Source: Heliocybe sulcata (lineage: Eukaryota; Basidiomycota; Agaricomycetes; Gloeophyllales; Gloeophyllaceae). Taken from it: a stretch of 59,013 bases of DNA. The stretch spans positions 56,763 through 115,775 of the forward strand of contig ML213531.1 of NCBI GenBank assembly GCA_004369045.1. The letters are read 5' to 3'. Of this stretch, positions 11,801 to 22,014 are shown piece by piece (position 1 is the stretch's first letter; every line of letters starts with the position of its first letter). Below the pieces are notes generated by a model that saw only the letters and a list, made by a program, of their open reading frames with translations, did no database searches and was not told the DNA's origin. Made by a program: the position numbers and the translations under genes.

Positions 11801-13432
11801 ATTATTCGGTGGACCCATGATCTTCGTCTCGCCCAATGCTTCCACCATCCTTCCTACCGCCTCTGCGCGCGTGGATCCCGAGACGATGAGCTTGCACACC
11901 AGGGGGTCGAAGAATGGGGTGATGATCGTGCCCGTGGAGACCTACGCCCACACACGTATAAATAAATATTGGAGGAGAGGTTTGTGGGTTGGAGAAAGGA
12001 CGCACCCACCCGTCGACGCGCAGCCACTCCCTCTCCGGTAGCGCGACGTACTGCAGCACACCCGGCGCGGGCCTGAACCCCGCCGCCGGGTTCTCGCAAT
12101 ACACCCTCGCCTCAATCGCGTGCGTTCCCTCCACTGCACTCTCCCCTCCCCATCTCCCTTCCCCTCCAAGTCCGAACACTCGCCCCTCCGCCTGCGCCAC
12201 GCCCAGCCTCACCATCATCTCCACCAGATCCAGCCCCGGCCTCGTCTCCTCCGTGATAGGGTGCTCCACCTGCAGGCGTGTGTTCATCTCGAGGAAGAAG
12301 AACGCGCCTGTATGCGCGTCGACGAGGAACTCGACCGTGCCTGTCATGAAGGCAGTTGTAGTGGAAAACTAGAGAGGAAGGGAAGGAGGAAGCGCACCCG
12401 CAGATCCGTACTTGATCACTTTACAGAGCCTCAGCGCAGCACCGCACATACGTTCCCTAAGACCTGCATCGCTCTTCGCGTGAGCGTGAGTGGCGCGCCA
12501 GAACAGAATTGCAAACGCACCTGGATAACACGCCATGAACGGGCTCGGGGTCTCCTCGATGACCTTTTGGTGTCTTCTCTGCACGCTGCATTCACGCTCG
12601 CCCATGTGCACGGCGCCGCCGCGGCCGTCACCGAAGACCTGCAATGATTAATATGATACTCTTGAGAGACTGACGTCGGATGCGTGCATACCTGGACTTC
12701 GATATGGCGAGCTTCGGGGAAATACCGCTCGATGAAGACGCCGGGGTTGTGGAAGAGCGCCTTGCGCAAGGAGTGTGATTAGCATGGTTTCATCGATATT
12801 CCTTTGCTGGGCAATGAAAAGCTCACCTGCGCCCGGGCAGTGGTAGACTCGAACCTCTCCTTCAGCTCCGCCTCGTTTTCGCACACCACGATCCCCATGC
12901 CCCCTCCTCCCGCCGTACTCTTTAACATCACTGGATACCCAACCTTCTCCCTCGCAACCTCCAGCGCGTCTTCCAAAGTCTCAACTAGGCCGTCAGACCC
13001 AGGGACTACCGGTACGTCCGCCTCGACGGCTTTCCTCCGCGCCTCGTGCTTCAGCCCCATCATCTCCACGACTTCCGGACTCGGACCCAGGAACGTCGCC
13101 CCGCTCTCCTTGACCATCCTCGCAAAGTCCGTGTTCTCCGAGAGGAACCCGTACCCGGGGTGGACGAGCGTGACTCCGTGTTTCTTGCATATGTCGACGA
13201 TGGCGAGGGCGCTCAGGTATCCCTGGGCGTCTGGTAGAGGCGCATGCGGCGGTGTGGGCGAGAGAATGGGGTAGGATTCGTCGGCGAGGGAGACGTGCGG
13301 GGAGAGCGCGTCCGAGGGCGTGTAGATGCTCACTGTGGGGAGACCCAGCCGTTTTGCGGTGCGCAGGATGCGGACTGCTATTTCGCCTCTGTTGGCGATG
13401 AGGAGTTTGTGTTTCGAATAGTCTGGAGCCAT
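8803..13432 (-). CDS. Biotin-dependent urea carboxylase-type enzyme (possible lactam-utilisation LamA)
   Basis: Seventeen exons, all in phase, give 1,253 residues: 13432-12827, 12760-12692, 12638-12521, 12463-12398, 12340-12006, 11941-11709, 11657-11207, 11151-10489, 10436-10290, 10249-9956, 9901-9854, 9806-9744, 9693-9496, 9446-9408, 9359-9244, 9178-9099, 9038-8803. Domains: biotin carboxylase with ATP-grasp (residues 6-450, [24 protein letters not shown]), AHS2/KipA-like (about 480-800), AHS1/KipI-like (about 850-1060) and a C-terminal biotinyl domain with EAMKTEI, biotin Lys about 1214. The enzyme class carboxylates urea or a related amide using ATP and bicarbonate. No allophanate hydrolase domain is fused or adjacent, unlike yeast DUR1,2. 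With a LamB/YcsF gene at 42858, a role in lactam or 5-oxoproline use is a fair alternative. Confidence 0.93.
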
Positions 13433-13813
13433 GTCGTCGAGACGCAAAGAGGATTTAGGAGGGAATTAAAGTCGGTCATCCGTGACGAGATCAGCTGGCT
13501 GGGAGGTGAAGATAACGATGACAATAGATAGCCATCTGATGAGAGAACCAAGGCTGAACTATACACGGTCTCCTCTCCAGACCCGGATTACAGGCGGGCT
13601 AACGTCATCGCTGCGCTAGCTCAGCCTATAATCTTGCTCTGGAAAGTATGCATATCTCTCTTGAATGGGAGGCCATTTGGTAGCTTGTATCGGTCACGTA
13701 GAGCGTTCAAGCTTCAAGAACTGGCAGTGGAAGAGATGTAGCGCAGTCCGTGGTGAAGGTCGGCAGCACTGCCACCATTCTCCGAACGTTTTACCGTACC
13801 AGCGAGTTCTGAG

Positions 13814-14647
13814 AGGACCCCCGATAATAGGTATCGATGCCTGATCGCGGTCCGGACAAAAAATCGGTCTCCCGGACGCAAATGCCTGATTTTATCCGGA
13901 CAAAACGGCCGAAAGCTGCTTGAACGCCTGTTTCATTGTCCGGACAAATCGTGGTCATAATGGTATGGGCCTGATGCAAAGTCCGGACAAGAGCTCGCTG
14001 GTGCAGTCGGCAAGCGTACTGTTGTTATCGTGATCTGACTGGGTGACGTAAGGTTCGAAACCCCCGTAGTGCATTCCTTTTGGTATGTTGGTGTCCCATT
14101 CAGATTTCTTTTCTCTTTCATTCTTGAATACTACGAGTCAGGTCACATATAGTATGCTTAATACATAATGATATACTATTGACAATCAAAGTAGTCATAT
14201 GCAATATGAAAACAAGCTAGCAATAGCACTGGGTAGCGTGCTTTCTGTGTATTCATGGACATCCGAATGTGTAGTTCACAAGTCCTAGCAGCCTTCACTG
14301 AATTGGAGAAGTTACGCGCCCGCTATCGACGGGCAAGGAACAAGGATAGGGATGGTTACTTAACGAGTGTATGTTTGATTATGGGCATATAAACCCGCTG
14401 CATCACTCATAGAATGCTAGAAATCACTTCTATAGACGATTTATTAGCTTTCGAACGCCTGATCCGGGAATCCGGACGGAAAACTGGGCTGAGGCCTAAG
14501 CCCGAAGTCCGGACAAATGGCCTCGAAATCTCGGACCCCTGATCTAATCCGGACAAAAACAGCCGATTTTTGGAAAATTTATCCGGACAAAATTCCAAAA
14601 TTTTGGAAATCCGGGATCAGGCATCGATGCCTATTATCGGGGGTCCT
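13814..14647. mobile_element. hAT-like non-autonomous DNA element (MITE)
   Basis: The 834-bp element is flanked by the exact 8-bp duplication GTTCTGAG (13806-13813 and 14648-14655). Terminal inverted repeats of about 34 bp start AGGACCCCCGATAATAGG on both ends with one or two mismatches. Multiple subterminal TCCGGACAAA motifs lie near both ends, as expected for transposase binding sites. No transposase frame is present. Eight-base duplications and subterminal repeats fit the hAT superfamily. Confidence 0.88.
13991..14075 (+). other. tRNA-like sequence with pol III A and B boxes inside the MITE
   Basis: A-box-like TGGTGCAGTCGG (13999-14010) and B-box GGTTCGAAACC (14052-14062) are spaced as in a tRNA gene, but acceptor and T-stem pairing is poor. 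It is better read as a tRNA-derived SINE head or relic than a working tRNA. Confidence 0.35.
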
Positions 14648-14655
14648 GTTCTGAG

Positions 14656-15095
14656 CTTCGAGTACACCACCTGTGCTCACTGCTCAAACCATTCTCGCCG
14701 CGCTGGAGCACGTCGCATTAAGCTCAGAGATTCTCCTTAACCTCCACTTCTAATAAAGCGAGCATAGACAGCAGCCCAACAAATTCGGGCCCTTCCTTGG
14801 TGAGTCGTCAGCTCCGGTATCTTCCCCTTCCCACCGTTCATTCTTATATTCGATCAAAACCCTTCGTATGAATCTCTCGAAACCATCAGAAACCAGATAT
14901 ATCCTACATATACGCAGACGTGGCTTGACCAGCGTCCGAAACGGATATACGGGAATCAAAGTATGTTTAGACCGTACTTCGCATTGACTTCAATCTATCA
15001 GATCCAATGTGGGTCACCAATATAGAGCAATTGCTTTACTCTCGCGTAGATTTTGGCCTCTCAAATGGGATCTATGCTGAGGCACTAGCTCTTCA
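14656..15095. other. No gene recognised; upstream region of the 15096 gene
   Basis: No convincing coding frame, RNA gene or repeat seen. Confidence 0.4.
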
Positions 15096-15678
15096 ATGGA
15101 GACTCACAAAATGCGAAAGATGGAGATCAACGTCGCTCTTTCTTCTCCGACAACTACTGCGGACTCCTTCACCTGTTGTTCTCCTCGTAAGAAGCGCAAA
15201 CATGCAGCGGACCAAGTGACTGCAATGGATCCGGCAACTGAAGCGAAGAAAGCGAAGAAGACTCAGCGGAAGTTCGAGGCTACGACTGCGGCGTTCGACG
15301 AGGTTAACCTTTGCTCTGTCTGCCGGCGTCCTTGCGTTTCCATTATTTATCCTGGCCGGATATATCCTACGTGCTTCAACGATCCCATTGTACTCAAGAG
15401 TGAAGAGCCTGAGAAGAGCGGCAATATTGGCGAGAACAGTGCTCTGGGTTATAGTACCGCTGCGTCACTCCTTGAGGAGACGGGAGCCGGTGCTGGCGGG
15501 GAGAGCGTGGAGATGCGGAAGGTACGTGAAGATTGCCATGGTAATCTCTCGGTAGTGACACGTCTCTTTTACTATGCAGGTCCCCCTAACCACCTCCGTT
15601 GCCTGGAATAACGCGGCATATCCTGCTCAATGGACCACGATCTTTCCTTTCCCATCCACGTCGCAAACTAGTTACTGA
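15096..15678 (+). CDS. Hypothetical protein, degenerate zinc-knuckle-like motif (family member A)
   Basis: Exons 15096-15521 and 15580-15678 join in phase through a consensus intron (GTACGT...GCAG) to about 174 residues. The first half is Lys/Ala-rich and basic (EAKKAKKTQRKFE) and leads into LCSVCRRPC...PTCFND, a Cys-x2-Cys pair followed by a partly lost second pair. The motif resembles the C-x2-C-x13-C-x2-C units of the genes at 17072, 18312 and 27227, so this looks like a diverged member of a local family. The C-terminal exon is rich in aromatic and Thr/Ser residues. A second open frame at 15686-16423 overlaps the same transcript direction and may be the true 3' exon if another splice site is used. 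Function unknown. Confidence 0.45.
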
Positions 15679-15685
15679 GAACCTC

Positions 15686-16423
15686 ATGACATGGACACCT
15701 CCGGATAGCTCTGCTCAAGCGACGCGGCGTTCTCGAGTGGTTATTTCAAGTCGCGCTGCTTCCCCGGCCGCCGCCAGTTGCACTGCCGACTCTACCAGCT
15801 CTGATCAGCCCGAATCAACGACTTCTGCAGTGGTGGCGTCTGAGCCGAATTCTTCCCCCATTTTGACCGCGGAGGCCAGCATACACAATCCCGAGGACCA
15901 ACATTCGCCCGGGACCGATTCTCTCGCAAAACAAGAATGCATACAGCCTGTCAGTCCAAGCCCCTCCAGCCATTCGTGGGTCTCAGAGTGCAGTACTAGG
16001 GCGGATGAAGCTCTGGCGAGGTCCGACGCGACCATGATAATCGTGCAGTCCGGCTCTTCTCCAGCTACTCGGGAACAAGACTCGGAACCTCTTTTGTACG
16101 ATCGCAACGATCCGTCCATATGGCCGTACTTTATTTCTCCTAGTGAATATATGCACGCCGTACCTTTCGGTCCATGGCCGTACGAGCCTTACCACCCACC
16201 ACTCTGGACCTATCTGTCGTTGCCAGTTCCGTACGCGACAATGCCTCACTGTCCATACGCATATCCCTGTCCCCCTCCTCCTTATTGCTGGCACGCAGTT
16301 GCGCCTCCGCCTGTTCCTTCTGCTTGGGCGAGCCCTGTATCCTTCCCTGATCGATGCCACGATCACGATGTCGCTTGTTATGGACATGTGTTGGATGGTG
16401 CTGATCCTGCTAGATGCACTTGA
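15686..16423 (+). CDS. Hypothetical Ser/Thr- then Pro/Tyr-rich protein or 3' exon of the preceding gene
   Basis: An uninterrupted frame of 245 codons begins with an ATG at 15686. The first 140 residues are Ser/Thr/Glu-rich and disordered-looking; the last 100 are strongly Pro/Tyr/Trp/Cys-rich (PYEPYHPPLW, YAYPCPPPPYCWHA). Composition this biased over this length is unlikely by chance. It lies 7 bases after the stop of the preceding model in another frame, so either it is a downstream exon reached by a splice I could not fix, or the locus carries a frameshift. No known domain recognised. Confidence 0.4.
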   Translation: MTWTPPDSSAQATRRSRVVISSRAASPAAASCTADSTSSDQPESTTSAVVASEPNSSPILTAEASIHNPEDQHSPGTDSLAKQECIQPVSPSPSSHSWVSECSTRADEALARSDATMIIVQSGSSPATREQDSEPLLYDRNDPSIWPYFISPSEYMHAVPFGPWPYEPYHPPLWTYLSLPVPYATMPHCPYAYPCPPPPYCWHAVAPPPVPSAWASPVSFPDRCHDHDVACYGHVLDGADPARCT

Positions 16424-17071
16424 GGAAGACTTTACAGCATCCTGGAGCGTTTTCTATCATACGACAGTCAAATGTATGGCGCTTCGTCGACCAGGAGTTC
16501 CCCGCTCTTCCAGCAATGGACCTGGAACATAAAGACGAGACTCCGTAATACCTTCCTCTGAGCGGACAGCGGCGTTACTTAGGAGAAGAATCCACGGACA
16601 AGAAACTATGAAGGCGTGTATGAAGAGATGCTATGCATCTAATAAAGATCGGTCCTTGGCGACCGAGGACTATTGTCGTACTAGAGCATCGAACGCATGG
16701 ATTTGTGGGTAGCTGCATGTTTTCGATCTGTTCTGTGCTACTATACGTCGCATGTGCGTCAGAGAGGGATGGTTTCAGAGATGCAATATGAGACGGGAGG
16801 TCCTGTATGTAAAGCGGTTATGTTTGGCACTGGCCTCAACGATGTCCATGAGATTTGTGGTTTTAGCTGCGTGGTCGAGCCACGTCTCGCGAACGCCACC
16901 GCAGACTGACCTGCCCCCAAGTGCGAGCAGCACGTGATGAAACGGCACGCGTTGCCACACGGGGTATGCATCACGTTGATCTCTGCTGTGACTGAGTCAC
17001 GTCGCATCACCTTGTCCGTCCTCCAAACCACGGATCCTGGCAAATTGAAGTCGAGTTCTTTCCCGTTCCCC
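16424..17071. other. Intergenic, no gene recognised
   Basis: No supported gene or repeat; likely terminator of the 15-16 kb locus and promoter of the 17072 gene. Confidence 0.4.
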
Positions 17072-18077
17072 ATGGACTTACCTCCGAAGTCTTCGAGCTT
17101 GCCTCGCGCACCTCAAAAATTGCAGTACAAGTTCCCGAAGCCGCCCCTCCAATTACCGACTGCTACCGCGAGCCAGCCAGCGGCGATGAAGGTCTGCTCA
17201 GGCTGCCACAAACCGCGAATCACTCCGTCGGATCCTTACAAGACTTGCAAGAAGTGTCGCGATAAGGAGAAGGAGAAGAGGAAGCGGCGTGCCGAGCGCG
17301 ACGCAGCCGCTGCTTCCCTCGTGCCGAACAGGAAGCCTGCGCCCACCCCTCCCACTGGCATCGGGCGAAAGCCGCTGTTGGAAGTGCGAGACTTGTCGAG
17401 AGCCGGACTCGCAGACTTTGGGAAGGTTAAGGGAGAAATGGTCGTGAAGAGGGAGGAAACGAAGAAAGTTGTCGTGGGCGTCAAACGGGAGGCGGGTGCA
17501 GATGATGGTCTGCCGCGCTTTATGAAGCGACCCAAGCTCGAGCCTCACGCTCGAGTGCCTTTCCATGCGCCGCCTCTGGACGACTTCGCCCCTACATCTT
17601 ACCAAAGCTCTACTTCACTCATTCACGCCATCCCATCTCTCCGATCGGTCGCGTTCACTGGTGTCTACTCAATCGTTGCTAATCCGACTACCAGCCACAG
17701 TCGTCGCGTCCATAAAGTGTACAAAGAGCTGAAAAGGGAGTTGAAGCCGTCTTGGACGTTTGGGTGCGTGCTCAGCCTTATTGCCCTATTATTCTCGACT
17801 AAACCACACAAATAGCGCGTCAAGCACGGTTATAGACAGCAATCCCTACATCCACCGCGCACAGTTCCCCTGTACCTGTACCGCTGCCGTCCCCACACGC
17901 CCGCAGCCCTCGAAGCCCAAAAACCTCATGGGGTACTTTTCATCCTCCCCAAGTCCCCTCGAGGACAACGACGCAGGCAAGTGTGCAGGATATCTGAGGA
18001 TTACGGTTAGCGACGACGACTCGCATTGGCTGCCGATCAAGGGGCAGAAGGTCGTCGTGCAGGTCGAGCATCCGTAG
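17072..18077 (+). CDS. Hypothetical protein with one C-x2-C-x13-C-x2-C zinc-knuckle-like motif (family member B)
   Basis: Exons 17072-17763 and 17816-18077 join in phase to 317 residues; the intron has GTGCGT and ATAG ends. The start is the MDLPPKSS methionine. A Pro-rich N-terminus precedes the motif VCSGC...SDPYKTCKKC at about residues 38-60, followed at once by a basic stretch (EKEKRKRRAERDAAA) suited to nucleic-acid contact or nuclear import. The middle is basic and low complexity; the C-terminal 120 residues (about RRVHKVYKELKRELKPSW onward) look folded, ending in GYLRITVSDDDSHWLPI. The motif is shared with neighbours at 18312 and 27227. Likely nuclear, but no function can be assigned. 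Confidence 0.75.
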
Positions 18078-18311
18078 CCAGGAGATTGGCAAGTCGTGTT
18101 TCCACTACTAATGGTTTTCTTTCTGCTACGAGGTACATTACTATTTGGCTGACGAATGTAGGATATGTGCTCCTATCGATTGACTTCTTGAAGCCGTCCC
18201 AAGTCTACGTGTTCTGATGCGACGCCGTGACGGCCATCGCACGTGACCATAACAGGTCGTGTCTGATTTAACTCGCGGCATTGGCCGGATAGTCCTCCTT
18301 TCTCGTCCACG

Positions 18312-20741
18312 ATGCCACCGTCGGTGGCATCCGCCATGTCTCCCAAGGGTGCCGATGATACTGCTGTTGGTTTCGTTGGCAATGTGGTAAACCATCAATC
18401 GGAACAGCCTACCAAAGTTTGCGTGAAGTGCTGCTACTATCCTGTTTACCTTGGCGACGGGCAGAAGACATGTGCAAGATGCAAAGAAGTTGACATGGGA
18501 AACGCTTATCAGCTGGCAGGACGAAGCAAGACCGCTCGTTATGTAGCCATTCTACCTGCTAGCGATAAGAATGGCGCGAGTACGAATGACATCTTCACCC
18601 CGTTTCCGAAGTCCGTTGATTCTGCCACATCTGATGCTCTCATAGCGAAGGCCATCTTTGAACCTGGGGAAAGAACCAAGACCTGTATGCACTGTCCCCT
18701 CAACAACATCCCCGTTTCCGATGGCAACAAGATCTGCGCGATGAGCAGGACTAGTACGGGACCGGTTGCGGGACCCAGCAAAGACGGGACGAAGACCTGC
18801 ACACGCTGCAAACACCGCAGCATTCCCACCCCGGACTGGCACAAGACTTGCGCGACGTGCAGGGAGGGAAGGTCGCAGGCGAGGAAGCGACGGGTGGCTG
18901 CCGCTGCCGCGCTGATGTCCCGAACCGGTCGAGAGGCTCTTCCCGAGCCCTCCACGTCGGTGCGTTTCGCAGCTGGTGCTCCAGACGATGATATGGCACC
19001 CAGACCTGTGGCACCCAGACCTGTGGGCGACATGAGACCCTGTCCGCAGTGTTGCCGCCCTGTTCCCGTCTCCGGTCCGTGGAAGCATTGTGCGGAATGC
19101 TTAGAACGGCAAAGAGAATGCACCAGAAGATCCATAAGCAGGAAGGCCGCTCGCGCAGTTAGTTCCGAAAGCAATAGAGGAAGTACGGCGCATACAGACA
19201 AGATCGGTGCTGCCCTTCCACAGGCCCTGCAGTCCGTCGGTCCCAGCAAGGCTAAAAGTCTTCGCACTGAGTCCGCTTCTGAACCTACAAAGAAATCAGA
19301 CATCAAGCCAAACTGCTGCCGCTGTAATGTGCCCTTTTCCGATTCACGAAGCACTTGTACGAGATGCTGGGAAAGCGCTAGTACATCATCGTTGAAGCGA
19401 AGCGAAGATAGCCCTGCAGCGTCGTGTGCCACAGCGGATACAGCGTGCGATCTGTACTCGATCAATACGCATGACGCACTTTCAATATCCTCCAAGTCGA
19501 TCGGGTCGGCTGCTGTCGGCGTGGCTTATGTGCAAAGCGGGATCCGTGAACCTGTAGACGAAACGAAATCATGTGTTGAGCGTCGCCCCACTATTACCAC
19601 TCAGTTGCCGGAACTACACCAGATACATCCGCCTTGTAGTGACGGCAGCCAGGGAAGGCACAAACGGCAGTGGGATGATACTAGGATGTCCGGATCGACG
19701 GATAGCGAGTGCGTCAAACGACGACGACAGCAGGGGAAGCCTGGAGGCGCTGCTACCGCCTCAATCGTGACCAGTAATGAGGAACGCCGCAGCGACACTA
19801 TTGGTATCGCTGGCGCGTACGACACCGCTGCGCGACGGGACGAAAGATTTGCTGAACAGGTCCAGGCATGGAGGAACGAAAATTTGAATATCCGCAGGAA
19901 CGAAGTCAGGAAGGATCGCCAGGAGGTAACCTATGAAAGAACGAACAGACATGTGCCATTGCCATTGGCAGAGAGATCGGTGATACAGAATGAGGTCGAG
20001 GATCGCACCCAGGAATCTGATTCCCAGACGAAGACCTCGAAGGCCAAGACTGCGGAGGCAGTCAAACCCACTGCGCAGCTAATGCATCAAGGACGGTCGA
20101 GTCTCCCAGCTGAAGCCTGGCGGATTGCTACTCTGGTTGTTCCTTTCTCTGCGGATGTCGCTTCGAACATCGGTACTTCTGCTGGTCCAGAAACACCCAC
20201 CCTGAGATACAAATGGTACAGCTGTGATCCGGCGATCGCAGACCGGGTGCGTAGCGAAATGTATGCCAGGAGCTCGGTGTTGCCCATCAAAAGCAAAGAG
20301 GAGCCGCACACTGAGAAGGCGGCAAAAGAAAGCGTAGCGCAAAGCCGCTTCGGAGAAGAGAACCAGCAGGCTGTCTCAACCCTGGCTCGGGCCGATGGTG
20401 CTTGTAAGCGAGACCAAACTTCATCAGAAACCGTCGAGGTTCTCGTGCTGCGTCTTAAGCTTGTCAAGTGCGGTTTCCCGGAGTCGGTCGTCGTAGGCGG
20501 CTCCATCGACCATGAGCGGTTCGTAGCGAAGAATCAGGCTGCAGACAGAAAACAGAGAGTCGTTCCGGCGCAAGCCGAGGATGAAGATGCACTGACGTCT
20601 GATAAAACCTCCTCTGAAGTCGATGAGGCACTGCTACTGCTCTTTGAGAAGCCTGTCGTTTCCAACGAGGCCAATCCCGCCATAGCGGGCCCGTCCGGCG
20701 ATCATGAATGGCGGGCACGAAAGAACCTGAAAAGGCAGTAG
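18312..20741 (+). CDS. Hypothetical 809-residue protein with five zinc-knuckle-like repeats (family member C)
   Basis: A single open frame from ATG 18312 to TAG 20739-20741. Cys motifs in order: CVKC..TCARC, TCMHC..ICAMS (last Cys lost), TCTRC..TCATC, PCPQC..HCAEC (x12) and CCRC..TCTRC (x10). Complete units fit C-x2-C-x13-C-x2-C with an (I/V)PxSDxxKTC core, and the third is followed by an Arg/Lys/Ala helix (ARKRRVAAAAALM). The C-terminal 350 residues match the inverted paralogue at 27227-28636, including IQNEVEDRTQESDSQTK and two copies of a helical SSEVDEALLLL-type module. Zinc binding is inferred from Cys spacing only. No intron was needed. Function unknown; a nuclear regulatory or nucleic-acid-binding role is possible. 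Confidence 0.8.
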   Translation: MPPSVASAMSPKGADDTAVGFVGNVVNHQSEQPTKVCVKCCYYPVYLGDGQKTCARCKEVDMGNAYQLAGRSKTARYVAILPASDKNGASTNDIFTPFPKSVDSATSDALIAKAIFEPGERTKTCMHCPLNNIPVSDGNKICAMSRTSTGPVAGPSKDGTKTCTRCKHRSIPTPDWHKTCATCREGRSQARKRRVAAAAALMSRTGREALPEPSTSVRFAAGAPDDDMAPRPVAPRPVGDMRPCPQCCRPVPVSGPWKHCAECLERQRECTRRSISRKAARAVSSESNRGSTAHTDKIGAALPQALQSVGPSKAKSLRTESASEPTKKSDIKPNCCRCNVPFSDSRSTCTRCWESASTSSLKRSEDSPAASCATADTACDLYSINTHDALSISSKSIGSAAVGVAYVQSGIREPVDETKSCVERRPTITTQLPELHQIHPPCSDGSQGRHKRQWDDTRMSGSTDSECVKRRRQQGKPGGAATASIVTSNEERRSDTIGIAGAYDTAARRDERFAEQVQAWRNENLNIRRNEVRKDRQEVTYERTNRHVPLPLAERSVIQNEVEDRTQESDSQTKTSKAKTAEAVKPTAQLMHQGRSSLPAEAWRIATLVVPFSADVASNIGTSAGPETPTLRYKWYSCDPAIADRVRSEMYARSSVLPIKSKEEPHTEKAAKESVAQSRFGEENQQAVSTLARADGACKRDQTSSETVEVLVLRLKLVKCGFPESVVVGGSIDHERFVAKNQAADRKQRVVPAQAEDEDALTSDKTSSEVDEALLLLFEKPVVSNEANPAIAGPSGDHEWRARKNLKRQ

Positions 20742-22014
20742 AGGTGCGAGTCAGGTACGGTCATCTTGAAAGCGCCCGGTACCAGGATTCTTACTCTTGT
20801 GAATATCCAGGTTGACGAATTTGGGCGAGATCACCGATGCTCCTCTACCCATTCGCATTCTAGATTTTAGCAAGGAGAATACCGTATCAGCGCCAATAAC
20901 ATCTATGTCTCTTCGTCTTCGTCCGTGAACATTGACGTGCTCTTCTGCATTCGAAATAGTGCGATAGTTGATGTCTTTACCGCAAGCTCGAACTTTTCTG
21001 TGCTTTGCTGTTTTAAGTCATAGGCAGGACGTTCGAAATATCGAAGTCCTATCCTGTCGCTGGCTTGGACCTTGAACCTGGGAAGTCATGCCGAACCTAT
21101 CAGAACGTATCAGAACAACGTGCGAGCGACCAATCCTGTAGCAATGGGGAAGGAGCGAATCAGCGTATTATATCGGCATGATATACAGTATGTAGATGTG
21201 CGCCGGTCCTTGTGAACCCTCTGTAGTATATCCCACACCCACGCCGAATGAATGGGACGTACATACGAGTCCGTGGTCGAGCTCACTCACCTGCTAAGGG
21301 TCAGTGAAAGCGTGAGTACGGTTGCCATGACCAGTAAGAGTGCGACTAGTCAGTCCGACAGGGATCGCAGGATGCAAGGCTACAGCCAACTCCAAGGGAT
21401 CAGGTCTTGCGGAGATGAGTAGATGATGCAGGCCCAACGAGACATTATTTGAGATGCGCAACTAAGGTCATTTTTCGACGTGACGTACGCTAGAACTACT
21501 GCAATTCGTCGCAGAGATAGCATCCAGATAGTGCGAGGAAGTATCGCCGAGCAACTTGTTGGATCACAATTATGCTTTACCATTAGCTTGGACCAAATAT
21601 GCCGGGTGGATGTTATCCGCTATGACCGTGTGGCATGTACGATGTATCCAGTCCGATTGGATCGCCCAGCTTCACATACTTCTGGGAAGCGTGGTCGACG
21701 GCCGTTGAACCTATTCTTAGTCGCACTGTTGCTTATCATGAGAAGAGCAAGAACTGCAGCGCGTAGAAAGGCTTCATGAGCGGACAAAGTTAATAGAATG
21801 ACAGGTACCTCGGTATTCCCATCTGGAGATAGACGCCGCTGACTTCGACCCAGTCAATGATTTCGAATACCGCTTCAGCTTTCGGGGTTTGCGATGGGGC
21901 GCGAAAGAGAGGCTCCGATGTCGGCCATGGGAAGCCATCGTTTCGCTCGTCCCTATGCTGGCATCGTCCGACACTGTAGACACCACATATCCGAGCATCG
22001 GATCGTCCAATGGG
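20742..22014. other. Intergenic, no gene recognised
   Basis: Only short open frames (up to about 100 codons, for example 21480-21779 plus and 21774-22010 minus) without motifs or consistent splicing. No RNA gene seen. Confidence 0.4.

Noticed and set aside
11054-11965. 303-codon plus-strand frame
   Set aside because: It lies antisense to the carboxylase exons, has His/Pro/Arg-rich shadow composition and no motif.
13991-14075. Functional tRNA gene
   Set aside because: A and B boxes fit, but acceptor, anticodon and T-stem pairing do not.
18539-19495. 318-codon minus-strand frame
   Set aside because: Antisense to the zinc-knuckle gene at 18312, which has clear repeated Cys motifs and a paralogue.
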